From Chakrabartyella piscis (GTDB taxonomy: Bacteria > Bacillota > Clostridia > Lachnospirales > Anaerotignaceae), in assembly GCA_030067835.1 (NCBI GenBank), contig CP092441.1, forward strand, positions 2,914,001 through 2,978,000: a DNA stretch of 64,000 nucleotides, given 5' to 3'. Shown one piece after another: positions 63,456 through 64,000 of the stretch. Both the position numbers and the translations under genes were made by a program. Position 1 is the first letter of the stretch, and every line of letters starts with the position of its first letter. The notes below the pieces were generated by a model that was given only the letters and a program-made list of their open reading frames with translations, was not told the DNA's origin and made no database searches.

Positions 63456-64000
63456 GATTCTTAAAACAAAAGGATACAGTAAAATATAGTTTGCAATTCC
63501 CCGTCAAAAGATAGCAAAGCCATCAGGACTCCTTTATAATGAATGGTGTTACGACAATCAAAAAGGAGAGAACCCTGATATACCACAAGTCTAACCCAAT
63601 TGCTACTGCAAAGCATAATAGCGTACCGAAAGCCTTGTTATGCTGAGCTTTCAGTAGGGGTTGTACAGTAACCTCAAATCGGAGTAGGTATTTATACCGA
63701 AAGAAAATGTTCAGAAACCGTCTTGCTTAGCAGGGCGGTTTTTCTTATATCTAAATAGCAAACGTCAACTCTCCCCCGTCTTGCAGCGCTCCACGTAGTG
63801 TGCGAAACTATCATATAATACATGATAGTGCCATGGATGTAAAAGTCAACAATCTACTTGACCATTGACAGCGAATTAGTTTACCATTTCAATGATTAAA
63901 TTTTGTGCTAAAAGCGTATAAAAACAAAATAATATTGAAAAAGTTGTGCTAAATATACTATTACATCAATGCGACGAAAAGTATATAATACATATATATT
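63456..64000. other. Non-coding remnant DNA with one terminator-like hairpin
   Basis: A frame with stop codons near 63575 (IYHKSNPIATAKHNSVPKAL on the plus strand) looks like a decayed gene start of unknown type. A plus-strand terminator AACCGTCTTGC/GCAGGGCGGTT with TTTTT lies at 63716-63745. The last 250 bp are AT-rich with nothing identifiable. Confidence 0.35.

Overview
The window reads as the chromosome of a low-GC, Gram-positive anaerobe of the class Clostridia, probably near Lachnospirales. This is inferred from the gene set, not from a marker gene. Pointers are AT-rich spacers with strong GGAGG ribosome sites, Rex, paired GlgC/GlgD, AddA, a two-gene SufC/SufB system, a TAXI-type TRAP transporter, SLH-domain and class B sortase surface proteins, a Gly/Cys-rich spore-type small protein and a Spo0A C-terminal domain.

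Positions 1-41400 are ordinary chromosome. In order they hold adenosine deaminase; a TAXI-TRAP transporter operon; a YgjP-like metalloprotease; initiator tRNA-fMet; a cell-wall amidase; a lipoprotein; recX; addA with an unknown upstream partner; prs and glmU; glgC-glgD; murC; two tandem TPR paralogues; an ABC-F ATPase; rex; a LysE exporter; a DUF1858 protein; an IS110 element; lepB; sufC-sufB; a UvrD-type helicase; a GT4 glycosyltransferase; and tRNA-Arg(ACG). The spacers carry three layers of non-coding repeats. The first is many short hairpins whose arms differ between copies but stay self-complementary, usually followed by CCTACA. The second is four copies of a 575-820 bp non-coding element with related ends, one split by an IS3 insertion with a 3-bp target duplication. 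The third is one 170-bp element with inverted-repeat ends after glgD.

From about 42 kb to the end the DNA is accessory, and the short host hairpins are no longer seen. It holds a ferredoxin gene at the border, a BRO/KilAC antirepressor, a trio of serine-recombinase genes (one without a catalytic domain), a 55-aa gene and a PemK/MazF toxin. These are followed by a class B sortase, a 1316-aa SLH surface protein, two AP2-domain genes (one fused to a bactofilin and broken by a stop codon) and a tyrosine recombinase. After these come a sigma-like factor, a complete IS21 element (6-bp target duplication) carrying HTH and Spo0A_C passenger genes, a truncated surface protein, and IS200/IS605 and antirepressor fragments.

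The most interesting locus is 55276-55660. Beside the tyrosine recombinase gene lie three copies of a 24-bp near-palindrome. The first is inverted relative to the other two, and together they bound a ~225-bp segment holding a consensus promoter and a strong terminator. As sequenced, the promoter points away from the AP2/bactofilin/SLH/sortase genes and the terminator blocks transcription towards them. Inversion would reverse both. This looks like a phase-variation switch, caught OFF, for a surface-protein operon. The recombinase probably works the switch, the AP2 proteins may regulate or modify DNA locally, and the SLH protein and sortase are the surface output.
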